64,000 nt of DNA from Roseburia sp. 1XD42-34. GTDB lineage: Bacteria > Bacillota > Bacilli > Bacillales > Amphibacillaceae. The notes under the pieces are model-generated. The model saw only the letters and a list, made by a program, of their open reading frames with translations. It did no database searches and was not told the DNA's origin. Below are positions 37,522-46,457 of this stretch, one piece after another. Made by a program: the position numbers and the translations under genes. Location: the NCBI RefSeq assembly GCF_009917385.1, contig NZ_QWLJ01000010.1:1-64000 (forward strand). Reading direction: 5' to 3'. How positions within the stretch are numbered: the first letter of the stretch is position 1; each line of letters starts with the position of its first letter.

Positions 37522-38682
37522 ATGATTATTAATCACAACATTGCAGCGTTAAACACACATCGTCAACTTTCTAACAACAACAACGCTGTGCAAAGCTCAC
37601 TGGAGAAGCTTTCTTCAGGTCTGAAAATTAACAAAGCAGGAGATGACGCAGCAGGTCTAGCAATCTCTGAAAAAATGCGTGGTCAAATCCGCGGGTTGGA
37701 AATGGCTCAAAAGAACGCCCAAGACGGTATTTCTTTAATCCAAACAGCTGAAGGTGCGATGAATGAAACGCACGCAATCCTTCAACGTATGCGTGAATTG
37801 GCAAACCAATCTTCTAACGACACAAATACGGATCAAGACCGTGCTGAGCTACAAAAAGAAGTCGATCAATTAGCGAATGCATTAAATGATATTTCTGAAG
37901 ACACAGAATTTAACACGAAAAAATTACTTGATGGAACGTTAAAAGATGCAACATTCCATGTTGGAGCAAATGAAGGCCAAAATTTAAAAGTTTCCATTAG
38001 TAATATGAGTGGAAATGAACTAAAGGTAGCTACAACACATACTGCTGAAGCAGATGGAGCCATTGCTGGTTATACTTATAAGGAAGCTGCTACATATACT
38101 GCTTCCACAGATAAGACGGACCCAGCTAATCCAGATCATGAAATTTCAGATGGAACTACTACTGCAACATGGCAACCGGCTGATCCTGACCCAGCTGGAG
38201 ACGGCTCACAGCCTGCGACCCCTGCTGGTTACTATAATGGTTCTGACTTAGTTTTAGAAGCTGAAAATCCATTAAACGATGGTGGAAAAGTAACCATAGA
38301 AGCTGGTTATTACGATGATGCTACTGGTAAACTTGCTATAGCAGGAGAAAAACTAGCTGAAGGTGATACTATAACTACAGGAATTAAGATTTCGGACCAA
38401 AAGAGTGCTGATGCTGCAATTACTACTATTCAAAGTGCTATTGATAGAGTATCTGCAGAGCGTTCTAAAATCGGTGCGGTACAAAACCGTTTGCAACACA
38501 CGATTAACAACCTTGGTACTTCTGCAGAAAACTTAACAGCTGCTGAATCTCGTATTCGCGATGTTGATATGGCTAAAGAAATGATGGCATTTACGAAAAA
38601 CAACATCCTTACTCAAGCAGCTCAATCGATGCTTGCGCAAGCTAACCAACAACCACAAGGAGTACTTCAATTACTTCGTTAA
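37522..38682 (+). CDS. hag: flagellin
   Basis: The 386-residue filament protein has conserved ends: MIINHNIAALNTHRQL and LSSGLKINKAGDDAAGLAIS (about 1-50) at the N-terminus, and LQHTINNLGTSAENLTAAES with IRDVDMAKEMM to QGVLQLLR at the C-terminus. The middle (about 165-290) is variable, rich in Asp, Pro, Thr and Gly (DPDPAGDG, PATPAGYYNGS), and would form surface domains. It has no signal peptide and is exported by the flagellar type III system. No other flagellar genes are in the window. Translation is likely controlled by the CsrA-type leader. Confidence 0.96.
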   Translation: MIINHNIAALNTHRQLSNNNNAVQSSLEKLSSGLKINKAGDDAAGLAISEKMRGQIRGLEMAQKNAQDGISLIQTAEGAMNETHAILQRMRELANQSSNDTNTDQDRAELQKEVDQLANALNDISEDTEFNTKKLLDGTLKDATFHVGANEGQNLKVSISNMSGNELKVATTHTAEADGAIAGYTYKEAATYTASTDKTDPANPDHEISDGTTTATWQPADPDPAGDGSQPATPAGYYNGSDLVLEAENPLNDGGKVTIEAGYYDDATGKLAIAGEKLAEGDTITTGIKISDQKSADAAITTIQSAIDRVSAERSKIGAVQNRLQHTINNLGTSAENLTAAESRIRDVDMAKEMMAFTKNNILTQAAQSMLAQANQQPQGVLQLLR

Positions 38683-38713
38683 TAAGTAATTGAAGAATAT
38701 ATGGTATAGATCG

Positions 38714-38742
38714 AAGCCTGCTCGTTATGAGTGGGCTTTATC
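38714..38742 (+). terminator. terminator of hag
   Basis: AAGCCTGCTC pairs with GAGTGGGCTT (two G:U) around a five-base loop, followed by a T-rich stretch. Confidence 0.82.
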
Positions 38743-39102
38743 TATTTAGGGCAAGCAAAACAAACGTTCCTTTATAAATAAATTTATGTTCCAAGGTAAA
38801 AAGTAGTAGGAATACAGGCTTTTTAACATTTTCTGATTTTGATGTACATTTAACTTTATTGTCATTATAATGGAGAAGATGATGCAGGCTAATAAGATAT
38901 AATCAAATAATGCTTACATCGAAAAGTTTTATTGAAAAAGTACGTAAATACAACATTTTTCATATCCTCCCCTTCTTTTCTTCGATGCGTGACTTAAAAC
39001 TACAATCTATTAGCGTCCCCATCTAAAAAACCTGCTATCCATCTTAGAATAGCTGCCGCAAAAATGTTAACATAATCTTAAATATGGAAAAGGAGTGAAG
39101 AA
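38743..39102. other. non-coding spacer
   Basis: No ORF, repeat or clear promoter was recognised in these 360 bases, apart from AAAGGAGTG, the ribosome site of the next gene. Confidence 0.5.
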
Positions 39103-39858
39103 ATGGCTAGTTTTTATGGAAAGCTGTCTGCAGAGGTCTATAATCTCGATAAGTATATCGGTAAATCTTATGGTGATGTAGAGTATTACTACGATCGGTT
39201 AAAGAACGAAAAAGGGAAAATTTTAGAACCGGCTGTTGGGAATGGGCGCGTCTTGATTCCATTATTAGAACAAGGATTGGATGTAGATGGATTTGATCTT
39301 TCAGATGATATGCTAGATTTATGTAAGAAAAATAGTGACCAAGCAGGTTTTAAACCGAATATATATAAATGGAACATGGCAAATTTCTCGTTGACTCAAA
39401 AATACGCAGCTATTATTGTGCCAACTGGTTCCTTTTTACTCTTGCATAAGCGGGAAGAGTCTGTAGCTGCACTCCAATGCTTTTTTGATCACCTAGAGAC
39501 TGGTGGGAAATTGATTGTAGACATTTTTCTACCAGATACGTTTAAAGAAGGATATGTATCAAAACGAACCATGCATAATTCAGAAGGTGACATGATTACG
39601 TTGGAAGAAACGTTAGTAAAAGTGGAACCAATTCAACAGTTCTCTATTTTTCATAACAAATACGAAAAATGGAGCGAAGGTAAACTGATAGATTCAGAGC
39701 TCGAGATATTTCCGCTAAAATGGTATGGAGTTGAAGAATTTCGTTTAACTTTAGAAAAAATCGGTTTTAAGAACATCATTGTTTCTTCCGATTATAAGTA
39801 TAATCAATATCCTACTAAAGCAGATGATATTATTACGTTTGAAGCGATTCGACCGTAA
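39103..39858 (+). CDS. class I SAM-dependent methyltransferase
   Basis: The 251 residues have the methyltransferase fold: ILEPAVGNGRVLIPLLEQG (motif I, about 38-56), VDGFDLSDDML (motif II acidic residue), then YAAIIVPTGSFLLLH (motif IV region) and GGKLIVDIFLPD. AAAGGAGTGAAG precedes the ATG. The substrate cannot be deduced; similar proteins in bacilli are uncharacterised. It is transcribed alone, with a small A/T-rich palindrome (39917-39936) after it that may end the message. Confidence 0.85.
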   Translation: MASFYGKLSAEVYNLDKYIGKSYGDVEYYYDRLKNEKGKILEPAVGNGRVLIPLLEQGLDVDGFDLSDDMLDLCKKNSDQAGFKPNIYKWNMANFSLTQKYAAIIVPTGSFLLLHKREESVAALQCFFDHLETGGKLIVDIFLPDTFKEGYVSKRTMHNSEGDMITLEETLVKVEPIQQFSIFHNKYEKWSEGKLIDSELEIFPLKWYGVEEFRLTLEKIGFKNIIVSSDYKYNQYPTKADDIITFEAIRP

Positions 39859-39975
39859 AAGAGTTAGATAGTTAGTAATTATAAACACAATTGGAGATCC
39901 AAACCTTTGCAGGAGGAAAAAAGCATATGCTTTTTTGAATAAAAAATGGGTTGTTCTGTAATCTTTAAAGTTATT

Positions 39976-40013
39976 TTCGAACAAAAAACTAAATTAATTT
40001 AATAATGTTCGTG
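39976..40013 (+). promoter_or_regulatory. PurR box pair upstream of pbuG
   Basis: TTCGAACAAA (CGAAC core at 39978-39982) and its inverted partner AATGTTCG (40004-40011) are separated by 18 bases and end eight bases before the -35 element. Bacillus PurR binds such inverted CGAAC boxes. The same layout occurs before purE. Confidence 0.75.
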
Positions 40014-40018
40014 TTTAG

Positions 40019-40047
40019 TTGACATTTATGTTGGGAAATCGTATGAT
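40019..40047 (+). promoter_or_regulatory. sigma-A promoter of pbuG
   Basis: TTGACA (40019-40024), a 17-base spacer and TATGAT (40042-40047). The riboswitch begins about 20 bases further on. Confidence 0.82.
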
Positions 40048-40067
40048 TATCCTGTGTTAATTAAATA

Positions 40068-40136
40068 CACGCGTATAATTTGGGGATAAGGCTCAAAGTT
40101 TCTACCAGACTGCCGTAAATAGTCTGACTACGCAAG
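40068..40136 (+). ncRNA. guanine (purine) riboswitch aptamer of pbuG
   Basis: P1 forms from GCGTA (40071-40075) and TACGC (40129-40133). P2 is TTGGG/CTCAA-like. P3 is AGACT/AGTCT around CCGTAAAT. The conserved core AGTTTCTACC and the J3/1 segment GACTACG are present. The base that pairs with the ligand is C, which indicates guanine or hypoxanthine rather than adenine. Ligand binding should favour the terminator at 40197. Confidence 0.9.
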
Positions 40137-40196
40137 AGATACTGATTGCAGGATGATCAAATGATTGGTTTTTTTGGGATATCCTTATGAATCAAC

Positions 40197-40228
40197 AAGC
40201 TCTTGGGTGCAGACCTGAGAGCTTTTTT
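40197..40228 (+). terminator. riboswitch-controlled terminator before pbuG
   Basis: AAGCTCT (40197-40203) pairs with AGAGCTT (40218-40224), with T6 after it. It lies between aptamer and gene. Confidence 0.78.
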
Positions 40229-40402
40229 CGTTCTTGCGTCTTTTTTCGCTGAAATTCACCAAAAAGTAGCTCATAGCACAAAAGAAACCTTGTGAAAACT
40301 GTATCCAACTATGTGCTAAAAAAAGTATCGCTTTGAAAAAACAATTGTCAGCCCATCTAGATGGATGGCGATAAAAGCTTGCAAATTGAGAGGAGAAACA
40401 TC

Positions 40403-41737
40403 ATGAAAAAGTATTTTCGTTTTGACGAACTTGGGACAAATTATCGGACCGAGTTTATGGCGGGGTTAACGACCTTTTTAGCAATGGCTTATATTTTATT
40501 TGTTAATCCGTCTACATTAGCGCTAGTAGGTATTGAGGACCTTCCTAGTGGCGTTACGCGTATGGATCAGGACGCTGTATTTGCAGCTACAGCAATTGCT
40601 GCAGCAGTCGGTTCTCTATTTATGGGACTCATCGCAAAATATCCGATTGCATTAGCTCCGGGAATGGGGTTAAATGCATTCTTTGCTTATACGGTAGTAT
40701 TAGGATATGGCATACCTTGGGAAACAGCGCTTAGTGGTGTACTAGCTTCTGGACTTATCTTTGTTGTTCTAACACTAACCGGGCTGCGTGAAAAAATTAT
40801 TAATGCGATTCCGGCCAATTTAAAAATGGCGGTAGGTGCAGGGATTGGCTTTTTCATTGCCTTCATTGGTTTCCAAAACTCTGGTATTATTGTTGCAAAT
40901 GAAGCAACATTACTTGGATTAGGGGATCTTACATCGCCGACAGTGCTTTTGGCTATTTTTGGCTTAGTGGTATCGATTATTTTAATGACGATTGGAATTC
41001 GTGGTGGCATTTTTTACGGAATGATTATTACAGCTATTGCTGGTATGGTGACCGGATTAATCACACCGCCATCTGGCTTAGACGGAGTTGTAAGCAGTGT
41101 TCCTAGCTTGGCACCTACATTTGGACAGGCGTTTGTAAACTTTGGGGATATTTTTACACTACAAATGCTGGTCGTCATTTTGACCTTTTTATTTGTTGAT
41201 TTCTTTGATACGGCAGGTACATTAGTAGCCGTTGCTAATCAAGCAGGGCTAATGAAGGATAATAAGCTGCCACGTGCTGGAAAAGCATTGTTTGCTGATT
41301 CTGCAGCTACCGTTGCAGGTGCTACACTAGGTACATCAACGACAACGGCTTATGTGGAATCAACTGCTGGGGTTGGAGCTGGTGGGCGTACTGGTTTTAC
41401 AGCTGTTGTTACAGCGATGTTTTTCTTACTTGCATTATTCTTTTCCCCTTTATTGAGTGTTGTCACACCGGAAGTAACTGCCCCAGCATTAATCATTGTT
41501 GGTGTATTAATGTCTTCAGCTTTAAAAAATATTGAATGGGATCAATTCGAAATAGCTGTTCCAGCATTTCTAATTGTCATTGCTATGCCATTAACATACA
41601 GCATTGCAACAGGAATTGCGATTGGATTTATTTTCTATCCCATTACGATGGTGCTAAAAGGGCGAGACAAAGAAATTCACCCGGTGATGTATTTCTTATT
41701 TGTTATTTTCATTTTGTATTTTGTCTTTTTAAGCTAA
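40403..41737 (+). CDS. pbuG: hypoxanthine/guanine permease, NCS2/AzgA type
   Basis: ATG 40403 follows GAGAGGAGAAAC; the frame is open upstream without support. The 444 residues have about 12-13 membrane segments and the AzgA-group marks: TEFMAGLTTFLAMAYILFVN (about 14-33), ALAPGMGLNAFFAY, FLFVDFFDTAGTLVAVANQA (about 270-290) and LGTSTTTAYVESTAGVGAGG. It imports hypoxanthine and guanine by proton symport. The guanine riboswitch and PurR boxes in its leader, and the synteny pbuG-yebE-purE, support the name. Confidence 0.93.
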   Translation: MKKYFRFDELGTNYRTEFMAGLTTFLAMAYILFVNPSTLALVGIEDLPSGVTRMDQDAVFAATAIAAAVGSLFMGLIAKYPIALAPGMGLNAFFAYTVVLGYGIPWETALSGVLASGLIFVVLTLTGLREKIINAIPANLKMAVGAGIGFFIAFIGFQNSGIIVANEATLLGLGDLTSPTVLLAIFGLVVSIILMTIGIRGGIFYGMIITAIAGMVTGLITPPSGLDGVVSSVPSLAPTFGQAFVNFGDIFTLQMLVVILTFLFVDFFDTAGTLVAVANQAGLMKDNKLPRAGKALFADSAATVAGATLGTSTTTAYVESTAGVGAGGRTGFTAVVTAMFFLLALFFSPLLSVVTPEVTAPALIIVGVLMSSALKNIEWDQFEIAVPAFLIVIAMPLTYSIATGIAIGFIFYPITMVLKGRDKEIHPVMYFLFVIFILYFVFLS

Positions 41738-41754
41738 AAATTTGGACGAATAAA

Positions 41755-41792
41755 ATGACCTTTTCCAGGAGCTTCTCGGGAAAGGTCTTTGT
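41755..41792 (+). terminator. terminator of pbuG
   Basis: GACCTTTTCC (41757-41766) pairs with GGGAAAGGTC (41778-41787; one G:U), followed by T3 and a T-rich tract. Confidence 0.82.
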
Positions 41793-41796
41793 TTAA

Positions 41797-42066
41797 AGAT
41801 AAGAAAGTATAAATTTAGGCGCTTGGAGATAGCGAAATAACCGAAGCCATGTCCGGCGCATGAGCCCAGCAACTAGCCGACTTTAGAAACGTGCCCTACG
41901 ATAAGTCCTCATCGGTTCGCCTCTAAGAGGCAGAGCGAATAAAATCGGGCTTGTCGCCAGGCGTCGGCATACCCTCGTTTTTAGTGGCATGATTCCTTTA
42001 TCTTTCGTTGATTCGTTCCATTCGATTTCGTCGCTAAACGGGCGCCCCGCGCTTTGGTTCTGACTA
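41797..42066 (+). repeat. intergenic repeat family A, copy 2
   Basis: Same block order as at 5041 and 47328: AAGAAAGTATAAA, CCCAGCAACTAG.CGACTT, CTCATCGGTTCG, GGGCTTG..GCC.G.CGTCGGCATA.CC (shared with copy 1 only), and CGCTAAACGGGCGCC at the right. It is the longest copy, directly after the pbuG terminator. Confidence 0.8.
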
Positions 42067-42221
42067 GACGAAGTAAACTATGTAACTGCTTATCTGCATG
42101 TAATTGATGGTGAAATTTACCTTTCCACCTTGCGAAGGAGGGAGAAACATTCCACCTGTAAGTCAACTGCTTGATTGTAAAATAATCATCCTAACTGTAC
42201 CAATCATAACCATTAAAAATC

Positions 42222-42386
42222 TATAAAGTAAATTTTCCATCATTGAGGGTTTTCTTTCATCTTTTACTGATGGTTAGGTGAACAAATCGGACATTTAGGT
42301 GCTGTTATCTCGCATTTTCACTTGTTGCTGTACAGATTCCAACTCCTGAAGTGGGAGTCTTACAACACCTTATATACGAGATAAAA
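42222..42386 (-). repeat. intergenic repeat family C, copy 1 (full length)
   Basis: Read on the minus strand: TATATAAGGTGTTGTAAGACTC, then AACAAGTGAAAATGCGAGATA, CAGCACCTAAATGTCCG, CATCAGTAAAAGATG and a TTTACTTTATAGA end. The same order is found at 45091 and 61413. AGGTG(T/C)TGT and ACAGCACCT form terminal complementarity. The following 42387-42803 (about 420 bases) shows no gene and no recognised element. Confidence 0.75.
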
Positions 42387-42803
42387 TAAGAAAAACAGAT
42401 AATCAAATCCCCCCATATGCAGTAAGGGTTCGTTTAATATTTATATATACTGTATCTGTTGGAAACGTATTATTGTAAAGGTTAACTTTAGCAGAGGCCT
42501 CGTACCAATCTTAGTGGGGAAAAGACGATCCCCTCACCTTTATATTTATTTTTCTAATTGTGTCAGGAGAAGTAATACTTTATCAGACGCTGTTTGTAGC
42601 TGGAAAAATAGCTTTTCGCCTCTGCATGTTTGCTTTGCTCATAGTTTTGGACGGTTAGCTTCGCATAAAATCACTTAAGAAGTGTGAGAAAAATAGAAAA
42701 GACCAAACTCTACAGTTGAGTATGCAGACCCTACAAATTTAGGTTTTTAACGCTAACTTTCGGAGTGCAGTACCCGGTGGTTGGTCTCTACATAAAGAGC
42801 AGC

Positions 42804-43979
42804 TTATTTACTTTTTTCATGTATATAAGCTTCTTTTCCATAAGGAAGCAAATGATAAATGGTAATTAAAACGGTTCCGACTAAAGCTATTCCGCCCATA
42901 GCAGCATATAATGTACCGCCACCGTAAGAATCGATCATTGCGCCGCCAAGTAAGGAGCCTATAATTCCTGAAACACCAAAGAACGTTGCAAAAAATACAA
43001 GATGGCCAGTAGATTGCAATAATTTAGGTACGAGACGGGATATATAGTTAAAGGAAGCTAAATAGAAAGTCCCAAATGTTAATCCGTGCATGAATTGTAG
43101 GCTAATAATATGCCAAGGACTGTCTGCTGCGCCATAAATAAACCAGCGGATGCTATATAAAATACCAGCAATAATGACAAACACAAGTGGATGATACTTT
43201 CTAAACCAATATCCTGCAGTAGCAAAAACGATCGCTTCCGTAAGTACGCCGACAAACCAAGCGACACCGACTAAGCCCTCACTTCCTCCTAATTGTTCAA
43301 TATATAAGCCAATAAAGCTATCATTGGCACGGTGTGTCACGCTTAAAAACATAATAAAAAATAAAAATATAAGAAAAGGTTTACTTTTTATGAGTAAGCT
43401 GACATCCTTTAGTTTCACAGGGTCTGAAGCTACTTTTACATCTATGAGCTTGAAGCTGACGATAAATGCTAGTACTCCGAAAAACAAGTAAGGAATAATC
43501 ATATATTGAATCCCCGCTCTTGTCAGGATTTCGCCGATTACTAGCGAGGAAACGGCAAAGCCAATGGATCCCCATAAACGAATGGTTCCAAATGAAACGC
43601 CAAGATCATGAGATCTTCGTTGTGCGAGGCTATCTCCTAATGCACCAATAGGTGTGACGAAAAAATAAAATATAGCGCCGACGGTAAGAATTGGCAGCAG
43701 TGTGTCCATTTGAAAAAAGACTACACTCATAACTAATAAACCGATGAGGCATACTTGAATGACGCGCTTGACTGTTTTATATTTATCACTCATGTATCCC
43801 CAAAACGGTTGAGCAATGATGGAAGCCATAGGTCCAACTGCAAGCACATAGCCGATTTCGGTACCATCTAATCCTTTATACTTTAAATATAAAGGTAAGT
43901 AGCTAAGGATAATGGTATTGGTAGCATGAAATGCAAATAATAACATTTTTAGTGGTGTTAACGATGCATGTTTAGACAA
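42804..43979 (-). CDS. MFS transporter, LacY/nucleoside-symporter-like group
   Basis: The 391 residues have 12 hydrophobic helices. The pattern YLPLYLKYKGLDGTEIGYVL (helix 1-2) and WGYMSDKYKTVKRVIQ (conserved loop 2-3) and RLWGSIGFAVSSLVIG (helix 5) marks the MFS_1-like/PPP group seen in B. subtilis YwbF-like proteins. AGGAGAGAGA lies before the start on the minus strand. The substrate is unknown; a location near purine genes is weak evidence for a nucleoside or sugar. Confidence 0.85.
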   Translation of the reverse strand: MSKHASLTPLKMLLFAFHATNTIILSYLPLYLKYKGLDGTEIGYVLAVGPMASIIAQPFWGYMSDKYKTVKRVIQVCLIGLLVMSVVFFQMDTLLPILTVGAIFYFFVTPIGALGDSLAQRRSHDLGVSFGTIRLWGSIGFAVSSLVIGEILTRAGIQYMIIPYLFFGVLAFIVSFKLIDVKVASDPVKLKDVSLLIKSKPFLIFLFFIMFLSVTHRANDSFIGLYIEQLGGSEGLVGVAWFVGVLTEAIVFATAGYWFRKYHPLVFVIIAGILYSIRWFIYGAADSPWHIISLQFMHGLTFGTFYLASFNYISRLVPKLLQSTGHLVFFATFFGVSGIIGSLLGGAMIDSYGGGTLYAAMGGIALVGTVLITIYHLLPYGKEAYIHEKSK

Positions 43980-44029
43980 ATCTCTCTCTCCTGTCTTGAT
44001 TGAAGTGAAACTTTATGTGACATTATTTT

Positions 44030-44130
44030 TATCCCGTCTATAAGGTGCTGGAAGACCTCCGATTCAGAAGCGAGTTAATCTGTATGGCAACAAGTCTAAA
44101 TGGAAGATAATAGCACCTTACATGCAGGAA
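44030..44130 (+). repeat. intergenic repeat family C, copy 2 (5' part)
   Basis: CTATAAGGTGCTGGAAGACCTC, then GGCAACAAGTCTAAATGGAAG and ATAATAGCACCTTACATGC matches the 5' half of the copies at 45091 and 61413. The 3' part is degenerate. Confidence 0.7.
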
Positions 44131-44155
44131 AACGAATGGAATTTTACACAAACTG

Positions 44156-44262
44156 AAACTTCTTAGAAAAACTTGGCTTCTCCCCAAGCCTTATGGCGAA
44201 AGACTTTTGTTTTTCTTATACTATAAACCAAAAAATCTTATACTTTCTATAGTGCAAAAAAA
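44156..44262 (-). repeat. intergenic repeat family B, copy 1
   Basis: The minus strand reads TTGCACTATAGAAAGTATAA, a T-run with GGTTTATAGTATAAGAAAAAC, and ends GCCAAGTTTTTCTAAG. It matches the plus-strand copy at 48505 over about 100 bases. Inside, CTATAGAAAGTATAA and TTATAGTATAAG suggest a folded unit. From 44263 to 44549 I see no gene or repeat. Confidence 0.8.
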
Positions 44263-44549
44263 CAAAAGGAAGTTTTACGGTAAATACAGATCAAGTGTAT
44301 GAATGATAGATGGAGGATGGAATAACGAGTAACGATAGCGTTTGAAATTACACCATTTTAATAGTTAAAGAAACGGTTTAAAAAGAAAATGACTCCCGAT
44401 TGTATGGTTCGTTCATGGAAGATCGCCTGTACACCATGATACATCCATCTGCTTTTAGTAAACTTCTTCCATTGTTTGGGAAGTATATGGCAGCAGGCTC
44501 ACATATAATCTAACAATCGATGATCCAATGTTTAAGAAGAATAGGTTAC

Positions 44550-45074
44550 CTACGTATGCCATAATCGCTGGATAAATGCATCTCTTCCTGACTTAGCTCG
44601 GTCTGTTTGGTAAGCCGCTTTATTTTTTTGATAGAAATCTTGATGATATTCTTCTGCTGGATAAAAAGTTGCAGCTGGCAATATTTTTGTAACGATTTTC
44701 GAGAACTTTCCGCTTTGTTCTAGCTGCCGCTTCGATGCTTCTGCTAAGAATTTTTGGTCTTCGTTATGAAAAAAAATAGCAGTTCGGTATGCATCCCCAC
44801 GATCATGGAATTGTCCGCCGTCATCGGTCGGATCGATTTGCTGCCAATAGATATGAAGAATGGTTTGGTATGAGATAACACTAGGATCATAGGCTATTTC
44901 TACTGCTTCATAGTGTCCCGTGTTGCCTCGTTTTACTTCTTCATATGTTGGGTTTTCCAAGTGACCTCCTGTGTAACCAGAAATCACATGCTTTACTCCT
45001 TCCCATCGGTCAAATGGTTTTACCATACACCAAAAGCACCCGCCGGCAAAGGTTGCTCGCTGTATTTCAGTCAT
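44550..45074 (-). CDS. msrA: peptide methionine-S-sulfoxide reductase A
   Basis: The start at 45074 has GCGAGGGAT upstream on the minus strand; the longer frame extends into repeat C and is not used. The 174 residues carry the active Cys in FAGGCFWCMVKPFD (about 11), GYTGGHLENPTYEEV, and QIDPTDDGGQFHDRGDAYRT, all typical for MsrA. It reduces methionine sulfoxide in proteins with thioredoxin. No msrB is adjacent. Confidence 0.95.
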   Translation of the reverse strand: MTEIQRATFAGGCFWCMVKPFDRWEGVKHVISGYTGGHLENPTYEEVKRGNTGHYEAVEIAYDPSVISYQTILHIYWQQIDPTDDGGQFHDRGDAYRTAIFFHNEDQKFLAEASKRQLEQSGKFSKIVTKILPAATFYPAEEYHQDFYQKNKAAYQTDRAKSGRDAFIQRLWHT

Positions 45075-45090
45075 ACGTATCCCTCGCTTT

Positions 45091-45276
45091 TTCTCTTGTA
45101 TATAAGGTGCTGTCAGACTCCAACAGCAGGAGTGGAACAAATCTGTAAGGCGCCAAGTCTAAGTAGCAGATAACAACACCTAAACGCCCGATTCATTCCG
45201 TGACCTTTAGGCCATACCCTTACGGTAAATTAGTAAACGATGAATGAAAACCCTCACTGATGAAGATTCACTTTAT
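45091..45276 (+). repeat. intergenic repeat family C, copy 3 (full length)
   Basis: It runs from TTCTCTTGTATATAAGGTGC to GATGAAGATTCACTTTAT and matches 61413-61594 block by block. It occupies the space between divergent msrA and the MOSC gene, so both upstream regions contain it. It creates false N-terminal extensions in both neighbouring frames. Confidence 0.8.
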
Positions 45277-45351
45277 CCGTGTTTGTTTGCAAGCTGCATT
45301 ATTTTTATTAGAATAAAGATACTATATCATATTTTACAAGTGGGTGACAGA

Positions 45352-46023
45352 ATGGTAGAACCATATATTCATAAATTGTTTAAGATGAAGGAATTATACG
45401 ATCAAAATACAGCAAAAAGAGAGGATGGGGATTTCAAGTACTTCGTAAATGAAGAAGTTCAAGGATCGATTTATTTAACGAAACAAGGGCTATCTCTTAT
45501 AGACGATGCTGATAAAGCGTTGTTTGCGTATCCATGGAAGCACTATTACGATTGGGCTGATGTGTACCAATTAGACACGATTCAAATCGGAGATATCGGT
45601 GAAAACGTCTCTGTTTTGGAAATGGACGAATACTCCGTGTTTCTAGGAGATACGTATCAAGTAGGGAAGGCTGTCATTCAGGTGAGCCAACCTTATTTAC
45701 CATCGTGGAGGCTGGCAAAGCATTTACAAATGGAGGATTTTGCCTTACAAATGCAACAAAGTGGACGTACGGGGTGGTATTTCCGTGTGCTTCAAGAGGG
45801 TGATATACAAGCAGAGCAAGATATGGAATTACTTGACAGACCATATCCACAGTGGTCATTAGCTGCATGTAATGAGGTTATGCACCGATTTAGGGAAGAC
45901 TTACGCTTAGCAGATGATTTATTGCAATGTGATGTACTAGGGAAAACATGGAAAAACTTGTTAAAAAAACGCTTACGGGGAATACCGTTACGAACGAAAA
46001 GTCGGCTATTCGGACCAAAGTAA
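45352..46023 (+). CDS. MOSC-domain protein, YiiM-like
   Basis: ATG 45352 gives MVEPYIHKLFKMKEL; the frame is open into the repeat upstream, which I exclude. The 223 residues have a MOSC domain (about 30-160: GDIGENVSV, YQVGKAVIQVSQPYLPSW, GRTGWYFRVLQEGDI) and a C-terminal three-helix part. Members bind molybdenum cofactor and confer resistance to N-hydroxylated base analogues. The usual Cys in QPRxPCxKL is Ser here (QPYLPSWRL), so cofactor use is doubtful. The ribosome site (GGGTGAC) is weak. Confidence 0.78.
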   Translation: MVEPYIHKLFKMKELYDQNTAKREDGDFKYFVNEEVQGSIYLTKQGLSLIDDADKALFAYPWKHYYDWADVYQLDTIQIGDIGENVSVLEMDEYSVFLGDTYQVGKAVIQVSQPYLPSWRLAKHLQMEDFALQMQQSGRTGWYFRVLQEGDIQAEQDMELLDRPYPQWSLAACNEVMHRFREDLRLADDLLQCDVLGKTWKNLLKKRLRGIPLRTKSRLFGPK

Positions 46024-46251
46024 AAGTCATCTCGATTTTTGGACATACGAGAAGACGTAATTTACAGCTTTAAGCGTTAAAAAATAGAACGATAGAGAAT
46101 GGACCAGTAATGGCACGTATGCATGTAAACAGAACCCCTATCCGAGGCTAAAAGGATGGGGGCTTATGCGGCATTTATAATTATCTCTCACAGGATCCAT
46201 ATATAACCATTCAGAGTGCTGGGACATAAGTCGAATATGAACTTGACAGAC

Positions 46252-46396
46252 GAATAACGTACTAATATAGCTTCGGAAATATACGTAGACGCTGCAAAAA
46301 AACGAGAGACCTTGTAATTCGCTGGCGCAAGAAGGTGCTTACGAGCTGCATGTGAAAAGCGAAGTATATTTCTGGAGCGTGTTATTTACGCTATTC
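46252..46396. repeat. MITE-like inverted-repeat element D
   Basis: The 36-base ends GAATAACGTA...AGCTTCGGAAATATACGT (46252-46287) and GAAGTATATTTCTGGAGCG...TTACGCTATTC (46361-46396) are imperfectly complementary over most of their length, with about 70 bases between. There is no ORF. I found one copy. The bases 46024-46251 show no gene. Confidence 0.55.
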
Positions 46397-46457
46397 CTCC
46401 TATCTAGATAATCTGTATTTTACTTGGATTAATAAAAGTTTCTAACCTCCGTCTTTA

